Positions 1-7,388 of a stretch of 64,000 nucleotides of DNA are shown here, piece by piece. Position 1 is the first letter of the stretch, and each line of letters begins with the position of its first letter. The position numbers were made by a program, and so were the translations under genes. Below the pieces are notes generated by a model that saw only the letters and a list, made by a program, of their open reading frames with translations, was not told where the DNA came from and searched no databases. Where the stretch lies: NCBI RefSeq assembly GCF_023824195.1, contig NZ_CP085442.1, forward strand, positions 3,262,001 through 3,326,000, given 5' to 3'. The DNA is from Priestia megaterium. GTDB taxonomy: Bacteria; Bacillota; Bacilli; Bacillales; Bacillaceae_H.

Positions 1-1
1 G

Positions 2-673
2 AATTTAATATACCAAGGCTCAGACTATAGCGATGGAGTCGAAGTTCAAGTCTATCAGGTAAATAAACCAGGAACATATTACATAGGCGCCACTGATTAT
101 GAGTTTGATGATCATTACGACGATAATACCGTGGATGATCTATATGCTCTGAGCACAGCATTCGTAGACAACGTCGCTCCAGATAAACCAGCCATAAACA
201 GAGTCGGTAATAATGATAAAGTGGTTACGGGAAAAGCGGAGGCTTCTTCTACGGTAACAGTTAAGGCTGGCAGCAAAACGCTTGGATCTGCCAAAACGTC
301 TTCTAAAGGCACATTTTCTGTTAATATAAGCGTTCAAAAAGCCGGAACGACTCTTACCGTAACGGCTAAAGACAGCGCCGGAAACGTAAGTCCAAGCGTT
401 TCCACAAAAGTAGCCGATGTCGTAGCGCCTAGTAAGCCAACTGTCAATAAAGTCGATGATAATGATAAAGTGGTTACGGGAAAAGCGGAAGCCTCTTCTA
501 CTGTAACAGTCAAAGCGGGCAGTAAAACGCTCGGATCTGCCAAGGCTTCTTCTAAAGGAACGTACTCTGTAAAAATACCAGCGCAGAAAACAGGCACTAC
601 TCTTACCGTGACGGCCAAAGATGCTGCGGGGAATGTTAGCAGCGGAGCGACAACAAAAGTCGTTAAGCATTAA
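2..673 (+). CDS. C-terminal part of a secreted Ig-like repeat protein (5' end outside window)
   Basis: The frame is open from the first base of the window, so the gene starts upstream and only about 223 C-terminal residues are present. Residues encoded at about 174-421 and 420-670 form two near-identical units of about 83 residues. Each begins VAPxKP, carries the shared block GKAEASSTVTVKAGSKTLG, and ends TLTVTAKDxAGNVS. This is the pattern of bacterial Ig-like (Big) domains in surface or secreted proteins. The segment before them, rich in Asp/Tyr and containing KPGTYYIGA, resembles a pre-peptidase C-terminal (PPC) beta domain. No sortase motif or membrane anchor follows the last repeat, so the protein is probably secreted. 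The enzymatic part, if any, is not visible. An alternative GTG at 131 would cut off the PPC-like segment and is unlikely. Confidence 0.8.
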   Translation, partial: NLIYQGSDYSDGVEVQVYQVNKPGTYYIGATDYEFDDHYDDNTVDDLYALSTAFVDNVAPDKPAINRVGNNDKVVTGKAEASSTVTVKAGSKTLGSAKTSSKGTFSVNISVQKAGTTLTVTAKDSAGNVSPSVSTKVADVVAPSKPTVNKVDDNDKVVTGKAEASSTVTVKAGSKTLGSAKASSKGTYSVKIPAQKTGTTLTVTAKDAAGNVSSGATTKVVKH

Positions 674-674
674 T

Positions 675-710
675 CAAAGAAGGAGGTGACTATGGTCACC
701 TCCTTCTTTG
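675..710. terminator. Perfect 16-bp hairpin between convergent genes
   Basis: The arms at 675-690 and 695-710 are exact reverse complements around the loop TATG. It lies just after the stop of the Ig-repeat gene and 23 bp before the stop of the convergent LacI gene. The U-tract is weak on both sides, so termination efficiency is uncertain. Confidence 0.75.
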
Positions 711-732
711 ATATAGTTAAAAAATCGTTTTT

Positions 733-1716
733 TTATGCAAAGCGATGGTCAACGCTTTCTCTTTCAATCAATTCATAGTTAGAAAGTGTAAGCTTTTCGA
801 CTTCTTCTCCGTTGACTAGCTTAATAATTCGCTGTGCCCCCATTTGTCCCGCTTCTTTATAGTAATATTTTACGGTTGTTAAGCTGGGATGAATCACACC
901 TGTAATTTCATAGCCTCCAAAGCCGGTAATGGATACATCTTCAGGAACGCGTAGTCCGTTTAAATAAGCTGCCTTTAACGTACCAAGCGCAATGTTATCG
1001 GTCGCACATACAATAATGGACGGATTAAATTCTTTCATCACAGCCGTAGCGGCCCCGATTGCATCGCTCATGTTAAAGCTTGTTTGATAACAGCGGATCT
1101 CGCAATCTCTGTCTTTAAGACCTTGCTTTACGCCTTCTTTTCGCTTTACACCTACAGCTATGTCTTTTTCGGTTACGCCTAAAAAAGCGATCTTTTTATG
1201 CCCTTTTTCTCCTATGTACCTTCCAATGTCGCATGCAGCCTCGTAGTCTTGGTGAATTAAACTGTGGACTTCTTCATGCTGCTGTCCAATTAGCAAAACG
1301 GGAATTGAAATTGTGCGGAACGCTTCCAAATGAGCTTTTGTGATTTGAACGGCAAGAAGAATAATACCTGCTACCTTCTGCTTAGCCAGCGTATAGATAT
1401 TTTCGATTTCTCTTTCTAAATCTTGATTAGAATTGGAAATAATCATTTGATAGTGGTGGTCTCTAAGTTCTTGGTCAATACCATCTAATGTGCGGGAAGT
1501 CGCAAAAGAACCCATGCGCGGAACAATTACACCAATGATGTTTGTTTTTTTTGCTTTTAAGCTTTGAGCAAAAGCATTTGGACTATAGTTTGTTTCTTTA
1601 ATAATCTCTTCGATTTTTCGTTTCGTCGCATCGCTCACAGACCCTCCGTTAAGGTAGCGGGATACAGTGCTTTTTGCCACTCCTGCAAGCCGAGCGATAT
1701 CTGCAATAGTTGTCAT
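733..1716 (-). CDS. LacI/GalR-family transcriptional repressor
   Basis: The 327-residue protein starts at the ATG at 1716, chosen because GGAG lies upstream and the translation then begins MTTIADIARLAGVAKSTVSR, the canonical LacI helix-turn-helix and hinge. The remaining ~260 residues form the periplasmic-binding-protein-like effector domain (IIGVIVPRM near residue 62; SITGFGG near 270; SLTTVKYYYKEAG near 285). It probably represses a sugar-use operon; by overall look it recalls sucrose repressors (ScrR/SacR), but no sugar gene is adjacent, so the ligand is not assigned. The longer open frame upstream (to 1974) has no RBS and overlaps the divergent Rrf2 promoter, so I rejected it. Confidence 0.85.
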   Translation of the reverse strand: MTTIADIARLAGVAKSTVSRYLNGGSVSDATKRKIEEIIKETNYSPNAFAQSLKAKKTNIIGVIVPRMGSFATSRTLDGIDQELRDHHYQMIISNSNQDLEREIENIYTLAKQKVAGIILLAVQITKAHLEAFRTISIPVLLIGQQHEEVHSLIHQDYEAACDIGRYIGEKGHKKIAFLGVTEKDIAVGVKRKEGVKQGLKDRDCEIRCYQTSFNMSDAIGAATAVMKEFNPSIIVCATDNIALGTLKAAYLNGLRVPEDVSITGFGGYEITGVIHPSLTTVKYYYKEAGQMGAQRIIKLVNGEEVEKLTLSNYELIERESVDHRFA

Positions 1717-1827
1717 TCTCTCATCTCCGTATTTTGTTGCTGTTTCTTTCACAGTATACACGAATATCACGTGCATATTAAGTAACTGCTTTACTTTTTG
1801 CTTCATAAGCGGTATGATAACCCAAAC

Positions 1828-1846
1828 GCGGATAATCATTATCCGC
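1828..1846. promoter_or_regulatory. 19-bp perfect inverted repeat, candidate Rrf2 operator
   Basis: GCGGATAAT-C-ATTATCCGC is an exact dyad in the spacer between the divergent LacI and Rrf2 genes, 37 bp upstream of the chosen Rrf2 start. Rrf2-family proteins bind AT-rich dyads of this size at their own promoters, so autoregulation is the likeliest role. It does not look like a LacI operator, which normally carries a central CG step. Confidence 0.55.
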
Positions 1847-1882
1847 ATTGTACACATAAAGCAGGAGATGATGTTTTTGCAT

Positions 1883-2356
1883 ATGAAAACAGGCGTTGAG
1901 CAATCGGTGTATGCCATTTTGCTGCTTACGTTTTTACCTGAAAAAGCTGTGTTGCCAGGAGATGTCATCAGCACTCAGCTTGGGGGTTCGCCTACGTATT
2001 TTCAAAAGCTTCTTCGCAAGCTGGTTAGCGCTGATTTACTTGCTTCCGTTCCTGGTAGCAAAGGTGGATTTCGCTTAAAGAAAACGCCGGAAGAAATTCG
2101 TATTTATGACGTATACGTAGCCATTGAAGGTAAGCAGTCTCTTTACTCATCAAGCGGTATTTTTCACGATATGCTTAACTTAAAAGACAAAGATATTTGC
2201 TTATTATCCGATTTAATGGAAGAAGCCGAATCTTCGTGGCAGTCTATCTTAAAACGGCAAACCATTGCTACGCTCACAAATGAAATTAACAAAAAATGTC
2301 CGAAAGAAAACCTGGACATGCTAAAAGCAACAGTAGAAGAAAAAATGGTGCTGTAG
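1883..2356 (+). CDS. Rrf2-family transcriptional regulator
   Basis: The 157-residue protein starts MKTGVEQSVYAILLL. It has the Rrf2 winged helix: SPTYFQKLLRKLVSADLL is the recognition region (about residues 37-54) and GSKGGFRLKK is the wing (about 58-67). Cysteines are sparse and the three-Cys iron-sulfur cluster motif of NsrR/IscR is absent, so it more likely resembles the cluster-less YwnA/CymR type. Start: ATGs at 1868 and 1871 are in frame but sit almost on top of the AGGAG at 1863, while 1883 is 15 nt from it, so the start is uncertain by a few codons. It is co-transcribed with the NTF2-like gene 18 bp downstream and probably regulates it and itself through the 19-bp dyad upstream. Confidence 0.8.
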   Translation: MKTGVEQSVYAILLLTFLPEKAVLPGDVISTQLGGSPTYFQKLLRKLVSADLLASVPGSKGGFRLKKTPEEIRIYDVYVAIEGKQSLYSSSGIFHDMLNLKDKDICLLSDLMEEAESSWQSILKRQTIATLTNEINKKCPKENLDMLKATVEEKMVL

Positions 2357-2374
2357 CACCCAAAGGAGATTATC

Positions 2375-2758
2375 ATGGAAAACTTAAATAGATATTTTGA
2401 TTTATTCGATCAATCACGTACAAGCGAACAAGCATTTGAAGAATTAGTGGGCCTTTTTTCAGACGATATCGTATTTGTCTTAAACGGCCACGAAAAGCAA
2501 GGCATTGAAAACTGGAAGCTGTTTGTGAAAATGGTGTTTAAAGAAAATGCTGATATTAAGCATATGTTCGAAGGCTGGAAAGCAGTTGAAGGTACAGATA
2601 AGTTTGAAACGCCTTGGGCAGTATGCGGGAAACGTGCATCTGGCAGCGTATTTACTCAAACAGGAAAAGATATTGCTAAGCTAGATGACAGCGGGAAAAT
2701 CAGCTATTTAGAAAACGTACCTGACGATACAAACATGTTTGATACGTATAAAAACTAA
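2375..2758 (+). CDS. NTF2-like (SnoaL-type) protein of unknown function
   Basis: This 127-residue soluble protein begins MENLNRYFDLFDQS after a good RBS (AAAGGAG, 7 nt spacing). The pattern of N-terminal helices followed by FSDDIVFVLNGHEKQG and later strands is that of the NTF2/SnoaL cone fold used by small ligand-binding proteins and isomerases. No catalytic residues can be assigned by eye. Its position directly behind an Rrf2 regulator suggests it is the regulator's main target and may bind or modify the sensed compound. It has no signal peptide. Confidence 0.7.
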   Translation: MENLNRYFDLFDQSRTSEQAFEELVGLFSDDIVFVLNGHEKQGIENWKLFVKMVFKENADIKHMFEGWKAVEGTDKFETPWAVCGKRASGSVFTQTGKDIAKLDDSGKISYLENVPDDTNMFDTYKN

Positions 2759-2766
2759 TATAAAAA

Positions 2767-2797
2767 AAGAAGGGCTCTTCTGGCCCTCCTTTTTTAC
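2767..2797. terminator. Terminator between NTF2-like and radical SAM genes
   Basis: The hairpin AAGAAGGGC / GCCCTCCTT has one mismatch and a 7-nt loop. It is followed by T6 on the plus strand and preceded by A7, so it can serve both convergent genes. Confidence 0.7.
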
Positions 2798-3618
2798 GGG
2801 GCAAACCCCTCTTGAGAAAGATAAATCATCGAAGAAGGATAAAATTTTTCAAAATAACGAATGGCTTTGGTATGAATGTCTTTGTCATACCAGTCTAGGA
2901 AACCGTGCTGCTCAAATAGTTCCGGCATCCCTAGCCTTTTAGACGTTTTACCCAAGGAGCCATCTCCTAAGTACAAGGTATCAATGCAAATCCGGTCCAT
3001 CATTCCTTCTATTTTTTTAGGAAATTCAGGCGTAAAAGGAAGCATTGGAGCAATGGTTACTTGCGTTGAAACTCCGCTTTCTTTTACTTTTTTTAACGCG
3101 TTCATACGAAGTTTCATCCCCGGAGCATAAGGAGAAAAAATTTGTTTTACATCTTCTCGGTCCGTTTCAACAGTCATCGATACGCGAAGATCACATACTT
3201 TTTGAAGCTGTAAAAGCAAATCAATATCCCTCGTCACAAGGGGCGACCTTGTTTGAATCAATAAAAAATCAGGCGGATGATTGATCATCGTTTCTAAAAG
3301 GGCACTCGTGATGCCTGCTTTACGCTCAGCCGGCTGATAGGGATCTGTCGCTGAAGACATAAAGATGCGCACCGGCTGCTCTTTTTTTCGCAGTTTTTGT
3401 ATTTCTTTTTGATAGACTTCAGCTGCGTTGACTTTCAGCTCTAGCCATGTCCCCCACTCCATCTCTTTAAAACGCTGAATTGGCAGCTCTCGCACGTAGC
3501 AAAATTTGCAGGAAAATGCACATCCGGCATACGGATTTAAACTATGAGTATAACCAGATGCCAAAAAGCCGGTCGCTTTTGTTAAAATACTTCTCGAAAC
3601 CACGTCGCTTTTGTTCAT
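2794..3618 (-). CDS. Radical SAM protein, SPL/Rv2578c-like family
   Basis: The 274-residue product carries the cluster motif GCAFSCKFCYV (CX3CX2C, about residues 32-40), which ligates the [4Fe-4S] centre that cleaves S-adenosylmethionine. The order of elements (SLNPYAGC before the cluster; SSATDPYQPAE; TRSPLVTRD; MTVETDRE) is that of the spore-photoproduct-lyase-like Rv2578c group. Members are widespread, but their substrate is mostly unknown. Start: ATG at 3618, with GAGGTGAG 5-6 nt upstream. The longer frame to 3681 adds a hydrophobic stretch with no RBS. It appears to be a single-gene unit. Confidence 0.8.
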   Translation of the reverse strand: MNKSDVVSRSILTKATGFLASGYTHSLNPYAGCAFSCKFCYVRELPIQRFKEMEWGTWLELKVNAAEVYQKEIQKLRKKEQPVRIFMSSATDPYQPAERKAGITSALLETMINHPPDFLLIQTRSPLVTRDIDLLLQLQKVCDLRVSMTVETDREDVKQIFSPYAPGMKLRMNALKKVKESGVSTQVTIAPMLPFTPEFPKKIEGMMDRICIDTLYLGDGSLGKTSKRLGMPELFEQHGFLDWYDKDIHTKAIRYFEKFYPSSMIYLSQEGFAP

Positions 3619-3668
3619 CTTTCTCACCTCTTTGTCCAATAAGTATATCAAGTTCACAAATGAAAAAA

Positions 3669-3690
3669 CTACTTTCCACATGGAAAGTAG
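3669..3690 (-). terminator. Intrinsic terminator for the 39-residue gene
   Basis: The perfect 9-bp stem CTACTTTCC/GGAAAGTAG has a 4-nt loop, and read on the minus strand it is followed by T6. It lies 21 bp past the stop of the small minus-strand gene at 3711-3830. Confidence 0.75.
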
Positions 3691-3710
3691 CCCTTTATGT
3701 TTTCAATTCA

Positions 3711-3830
3711 TCAACTTTGATTTTCTTTCTTTTCACTTGTCATTTCAAGTAAAGAGGTTAAATATGAATTTAACTCAAATTGGTCCTTTTCAATAAAATC
3801 AGATAATACCGGTTGCTCTTCTTTTCTCAT
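3711..3830 (-). CDS. Small hypothetical protein, 39 aa
   Basis: The sequence reads MRKEEQPVLSDFIEKDQFE and continues to a total of 39 residues ending KKENQS. It has a strong RBS (AAAGGAG about 9-10 nt upstream of ATG) and a proper intrinsic terminator 21 bp after its stop, which together argue for a real gene. It is charged and helical, with no cysteine and no membrane segment. It is divergent from the short gas-vesicle operon, so a link to that operon is possible but not shown. I do not recognise the family. Confidence 0.6.
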   Translation of the reverse strand: MRKEEQPVLSDFIEKDQFELNSYLTSLLEMTSEKKENQS

Positions 3831-4054
3831 CTTTCTCCACTCCTTTTGTTTTTTATGTATGTGTTTTCATTCATCAATGGATAAAAGTAATGTACTTAAC
3901 TCTACCCGTATCTAAACAAAAATAATCATGGTATTTTATACTATTTTTTAATTTATGCACGTTTTATTTGTATATTTTTTACAATATCACGCACATTAAT
4001 AGCAAGATTAGCAAGCGTATATATTTTACTATGCAACATGAGAGGATTTTCATC
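3831..4054. other. AT-rich divergent promoter region upstream of the short gvp operon
   Basis: The 224 bp between the 39-residue gene and the gvpA-like gene must hold the promoters of both. It is very AT-rich. A TATACT hexamer at 3937-3942 could be a -10 element, but no matching -35 at 17 bp is convincing, and TTGTA/TACAA forms a small dyad near 3968-3985. No coding potential is seen. Confidence 0.35.
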
Positions 4055-4333
4055 ATGACGATTAACAAATCAAACGATTGTTCTAGTCTAGCTGAAGTAG
4101 TTGACCGCATCTTAGATAAAGGCGTGGTAATTGACGTATTCGCTCGTATTTCCGTTATTGGTATTGAATTAATTACCATCGAAGCTAGAATCGTGATTGC
4201 CAGTGTGGACACATGGCTGAGGTACGCCGAGGCAATTCGGCTGCTTCATAATGAAAGAGAAGATTTTCTTTCTTCGAATAACAGCGGAAAAAAACTTGAA
4301 CAGCTAAACCTTTTACAAGATTTAGATTTATAA
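4055..4333 (+). CDS. gvpA: Gas vesicle shell protein, GvpA/GvpB type (short operon)
   Basis: The 92-residue protein matches the GvpA amphipathic shell fold: [18 protein letters not shown] (helix), [23 protein letters not shown] (the two beta strands of the rib) and [13 protein letters not shown] (helix 2). It aligns end to end with the main-operon GvpA (59176-59436) and GvpB (57854-58120), but with many conservative changes and a different C-terminal tail of about 28 residues. Start: ATG at 4055 with AGAGG upstream; the longer frame to 3968 lacks an RBS. It is the first gene of an eight-gene gvp set and the only GvpA/B copy in it, so it is the presumed structural subunit of any vesicle this operon makes. 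Confidence 0.9.
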   Translation: MTINKSNDCSSLAEVVDRILDKGVVIDVFARISVIGIELITIEARIVIASVDTWLRYAEAIRLLHNEREDFLSSNNSGKKLEQLNLLQDLDL

Positions 4334-4356
4334 ACTCATAAAGGTGGATTAGAGAA

Positions 4357-4620
4357 GTGAAAGTAGCCGAAATCATGGAATCCGTGACTGATTTTTTTAA
4401 AGAACACGTCGCTCCTCCTCACCGAATTATTTCGTATGAATCGATTCAAAATGGAGGATGGAAAATAACACTTGAAGCATTTGAAGAACAGGAGTATATG
4501 AGGCGCTATGCAAAGGATGAACTGCTCGGTATCTATGAAGTGCTGGTCAATAAGCAGCATAACATTACGTCTTTTTCACGCACCAGCCTGCGCTATCGAA
4601 GCTCTCCAGCAGAGAAGTAA
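4357..4620 (+). CDS. gvpR: GvpR, gas vesicle accessory protein (GvpO family)
   Basis: The 87-residue protein begins at a GTG with AAGGTGG about 8 nt upstream. It matches the main-operon GvpR closely: FFKEHVAPPHRI against FFGEHVAPPHKI, then GGWKI, EYMRRYAKDELLG and the C-terminal LRYRSS. GvpR belongs to the GvpO-like family and is reported as dispensable for vesicle formation in heterologous hosts. It sits 23 bp after the gvpA-like gene and 23 bp before gvpF. In the main operon gvpN separates gvpR from gvpF; here that gene is missing. Confidence 0.85.
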   Translation: MKVAEIMESVTDFFKEHVAPPHRIISYESIQNGGWKITLEAFEEQEYMRRYAKDELLGIYEVLVNKQHNITSFSRTSLRYRSSPAEK

Positions 4621-4643
4621 GCTGATTATTTTAATGGAAAGGA

Positions 4644-5414
4644 ATGAAACAGAAATCGATGAGTGAAGAAACGGGCATTTATATTTTTTGCAGTATTCCC
4701 GCCACCGAGGCGCATACGTTTGGCAGCGTCACGATTGATCATCAAGAAAGAGCTACTTTTACCATTCATTACCGAGATGCAGCTATAGTGGCTGCTGCCT
4801 TTCCTCTTAAAATTTATCGCCCTACAAAAGAGAACGTCACAGCGCACCAGCAGGTGATTTCCAAAGTAATGAATGAGCATGATTCAGTTATTCCAATCAG
4901 CTTTGGCAATGTGTTTCATAGTCAACAAGATGTTGAAATGCTGTTAGAAAACTTATACCCACAGTTCGCCCCCCTTTTCCCACAGTTAAAAGGAAAAATA
5001 GAAGTCGGACTAAAAGTAATTGGGAAACCGGACTGGCTGAAACAAAAAGTGAATCAAGACTCTTCTTTGCAGCAAGTACGAAACCCGCGTTCTGCCAGTG
5101 CTGATTTTTATAAACAAATTGCGCACGGAGAAACAGCTCAGAAATTCTTTTTAAAGCTTCAGCACGACTGTAAAAAAGAGCTCTATCAACATTTAGAACC
5201 GATGGCTGAAGCGTCGAGACTCAATCCTCCTATTGTCGAAACGATGCTTTTGAATGCTTCTTTTTTAATTGACCGAAAAAAAGAAGCAGCGTTTGATGAA
5301 CGTGTAAATGACCTGTATGAAAAATGGAAGCACAAAGCGGATTTTAAATATTCCGGACCGTGGGCTGCTTATAACTTTATCAATATTCAACTAAAAGTAG
5401 AAGAGAATGTATGA
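4644..5414 (+). CDS. gvpF: GvpF, gas vesicle assembly protein
   Basis: The product is about 256 residues in the GvpF/GvpL family. Shared landmarks with the main-operon GvpF include ETGIYIF, DAAIVAAAFPLKIY, SVIPISFGNVF, KGKIEVGLKVIGK and the C-terminal FKYSGPWAAYNFINI. GvpF is thought to bind GvpA and help nucleate vesicles. Start: the ATG at 4644 has GGAAAGGA just upstream; a second ATG at 4659 aligns better with the main-operon start but has a distant RBS. The last 4 bp overlap gvpG (ATGA), implying translational coupling. Confidence 0.88.
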   Translation: MKQKSMSEETGIYIFCSIPATEAHTFGSVTIDHQERATFTIHYRDAAIVAAAFPLKIYRPTKENVTAHQQVISKVMNEHDSVIPISFGNVFHSQQDVEMLLENLYPQFAPLFPQLKGKIEVGLKVIGKPDWLKQKVNQDSSLQQVRNPRSASADFYKQIAHGETAQKFFLKLQHDCKKELYQHLEPMAEASRLNPPIVETMLLNASFLIDRKKEAAFDERVNDLYEKWKHKADFKYSGPWAAYNFINIQLKVEENV

Positions 5415-5668
5415 TTCATAAACTGCTGCTGTCTCCTGTCACGCTCATTGTAAAAGTCGGACAGAAAATCAAAGAAGAAGCGGATAAAGAACTTTACGAT
5501 GTCTCTTTTATTCAGCAAAAAATCGTTCATCTTCAAATGATGTATGAGCTTGGAGAAATACCAGAAGATGCATATATGGAAAAAGAAAAAGAACTGCTGC
5601 TGAGGTATGAAGCAGCAAAAGAATATGAATTAAAAAGATGGGAATCAATGACGAAGAAACAAAAGTGA
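5411..5668 (+). CDS. gvpG: GvpG, gas vesicle accessory protein
   Basis: The 85-residue protein aligns over its whole length with main-operon GvpG: N-terminal KLLLSPVTLIVKVGQKIKEE, then MMYELGEIPEDAYMEKE. It is mostly charged helix, as expected of the family, which is grouped with GvpF/L as an assembly factor. It overlaps gvpF by 4 bp and is followed by gvpL after 9 bp. Confidence 0.85.
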   Translation: MIHKLLLSPVTLIVKVGQKIKEEADKELYDVSFIQQKIVHLQMMYELGEIPEDAYMEKEKELLLRYEAAKEYELKRWESMTKKQK

Positions 5669-5677
5669 GGTTAAAAG

Positions 5678-6502
5678 ATGGAAAAGCTCATTTATTTATA
5701 TGGTCTAGTTCCAACCGAAGAAGCTAAGGAAATGCCCATTCCTTCCCTTGAAGGAATGAATCAGAACAACCCTATCTATGCTCTTTACTTTGATGACATT
5801 ACCGCATTTGTATGCGACTTGCCAAGCGATGAGTATTCAGAAGAAATGCTGAAAGAAAAGATCGAGCACGATATGAAATGGCTGCAGGACCAAGCCATGC
5901 ATCACCATGAGACTCTTCTTTTCTTACAAAGTCACTACACGCTTCTTCCAATGAAATTTTGTACGGTCTATAAAAGCAAGGAAAGCTGTCAAGAAAGTAT
6001 TGTCGATAACAAAGAAAAAGCCCTCTCTTCTCTTCAGCTTTTAAAAAGATCTGAAGAATGGAATATAAAAGTGTATGCCCATACGAATTCTTTAAAGAAC
6101 TATCTGCTAACCCATAATGAAACTATCCAAAAGAAAAAAGAAGAAATAACTACGTTGCCTCCGGGCAGGCAGTTTTTCGAACGTAAAAAGATAGAAAGGC
6201 TGATTGAAGAAGAAACAGAAAAAGAACAGCTTTCGCTTTGTGATCACTTGCACAGTGAGATAAGTCCTTACGCCGCTTATCATAAAATCAAAAATAACTG
6301 GAGTCAAAAAATAACCGGCGAGAGCTACAGCATGTGCTGGAACAGCATCTACCTTCTTTCAAAGAACAATGTGGAATCGTTTCTAAAAGCCATTAGCGAC
6401 AATCAAACGTTTTATAGTGAAATGGGACTGAACATTGAAGTAACCGGACCATGGCCTGCTTATCATATCGACACTCTGCGCTCGGAGAAAGATGCAGGAT
6501 GA
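5678..6502 (+). CDS. gvpL: GvpL, gas vesicle assembly protein (GvpF/L family)
   Basis: The 274-residue product begins MEKLIYLYGLVPTEEA, preceded by GAGG. It shares with main-operon GvpL the blocks HHHETLLFLQ, PMKFCTVYK, LPPGRQFFERKKIE, NNWSQKITG, MCWNSIYLL and the C-terminal EVTGPWPAYH. GvpL interacts with most other minor Gvp proteins in studied systems and is needed for assembly. Its stop overlaps the gvpS start (ATGA), so translation is coupled. Confidence 0.87.
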   Translation: MEKLIYLYGLVPTEEAKEMPIPSLEGMNQNNPIYALYFDDITAFVCDLPSDEYSEEMLKEKIEHDMKWLQDQAMHHHETLLFLQSHYTLLPMKFCTVYKSKESCQESIVDNKEKALSSLQLLKRSEEWNIKVYAHTNSLKNYLLTHNETIQKKKEEITTLPPGRQFFERKKIERLIEEETEKEQLSLCDHLHSEISPYAAYHKIKNNWSQKITGESYSMCWNSIYLLSKNNVESFLKAISDNQTFYSEMGLNIEVTGPWPAYHIDTLRSEKDAG

Positions 6503-6750
6503 CATCGCTGCGAAAACAAACGCTCGAGCAAAAAGACATCGCCCTCATTGATATATTAGATGTGATCCTCGATAAAGGAATTGCCATTAAAGGTGATTTA
6601 TTGATTTCAATTGCTGGAATTGATTTAGTCTATCTTGATTTGCGGGTATTGATTTCTTCTGTAGAAACGCTGATAGGCTCTCATGATCGTCAAATCATTT
6701 CTTCTCAGCAGTTCGAACAGGAAACGGAGGCGTTGCGAAATGGAAAATAG
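6499..6750 (+). CDS. gvpS: GvpS, minor GvpA-family protein
   Basis: The 83-residue protein belongs to the GvpA superfamily: DIALIDILDVILDKGIAIKG followed by LLISIAGIDLVYLDLRVLISSVETL. The core is almost identical to main-operon GvpS, but it is 12 residues shorter, lacking part of the C-terminal tail. GvpS, GvpJ and GvpM-type proteins are low-abundance relatives of the shell protein and likely nucleate vesicle tips. Start: ATG at 6499, overlapping the gvpL stop. Its 3' end overlaps gvpK by 11 bp. Confidence 0.87.
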   Translation: MTSLRKQTLEQKDIALIDILDVILDKGIAIKGDLLISIAGIDLVYLDLRVLISSVETLIGSHDRQIISSQQFEQETEALRNGK

Positions 6751-7024
6751 ACCCAAACGAAACGGTCGCATTGAGCTGAGTGCGGAAAATGCTGAACAAG
6801 GCCTAGCGCAGCTTGTTTTAACCGTCATTGAATTACTGCGGCAGCTCATTGAAAAACATGCGATTCGCCGAGTCGACAGCGGAAACCTGACGGACGCTCA
6901 AATCGAAGATCTGGGCGTGGCGTTGATGAAGTTAGAGAACAAAATGGAGGAGCTAAAATCAGTGTTTAACTTTACAAATGAAGATTTAAATATTGATCTA
7001 GGTCCCCTAGGAAAAGTGTTATAA
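6740..7024 (+). CDS. gvpK: GvpK, gas vesicle protein
   Basis: The 94-residue protein carries the GvpK signature: AEQGLAQLVLTVIELLRQLI followed by EKHAIRRVDSGNLTDAQIEDLG, and ends LNIDLGPLG. It is the same length as the main-operon GvpK and aligns without gaps. Start: ATG at 6740 with GGAGG 9 nt upstream, inside the end of gvpS. GvpK is required for vesicle formation in megaterium-type clusters. Confidence 0.88.
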   Translation: MENRPKRNGRIELSAENAEQGLAQLVLTVIELLRQLIEKHAIRRVDSGNLTDAQIEDLGVALMKLENKMEELKSVFNFTNEDLNIDLGPLGKVL

Positions 7025-7038
7025 CAAGGAGTGAAAAA

Positions 7039-7356
7039 ATGGCGGCGGAACATAACGGGCAGCTGGGCACCATTGTAGAAGTATTGGAAAAAGTATTAGA
7101 TAAAGGTCTTGTCATTGCTGGAGATATTAAAGTGCAAATTGCTGATGTTGAACTCTTAACAATAAAAATCCGGCTGCTTGTCGCTTCTATTGATAAAGCA
7201 AGAGAAATTGGCATGGACTGGTGGGAAACAGACCCTTACCTATGTTCAAAAGCAAATCAGTCTTATCAAAAACTCCAGGCGGAAAATGACAGTTTAACGC
7301 AGCAAGTGGCATCTTTAACGCAGCGAATTCAAGATGATTTGCTTTCGCTTGATTAA
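7039..7356 (+). CDS. gvpJ: GvpJ, minor GvpA-family protein
   Basis: The 105-residue protein has a GvpA-like core (TIVEVLEKVLDKGLVIAGDI, then VELLTIKIRLLVASIDKARE) followed by MDWWETDPYL and a C-terminal coiled coil (LQAENDSLTQQVASLTQRI). Main-operon GvpJ has the same plan with the same MDWWExDPYL block. GvpJ is a proposed nucleation or tip protein. The RBS AAGGAG lies 8-9 nt upstream. In the main operon gvpT and gvpU follow gvpJ; here a 42-codon gene and a terminator follow instead. Confidence 0.87.
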   Translation: MAAEHNGQLGTIVEVLEKVLDKGLVIAGDIKVQIADVELLTIKIRLLVASIDKAREIGMDWWETDPYLCSKANQSYQKLQAENDSLTQQVASLTQRIQDDLLSLD

Positions 7357-7388
7357 CAGCTCACTTTATATAAGGAGGAATAACAAAC

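Noticed and set aside
174..670. Direct repeats considered as CRISPR or mobile element
   Set aside because: The two units are protein-coding Ig-like domain repeats in one frame, with no spacers or terminal inverted repeats.
1717..1974. 86-residue N-terminal extension of the LacI-family frame
   Set aside because: It has no RBS, lies across the divergent Rrf2 promoter and operator, and the family start MTTIADIAR has its own RBS.
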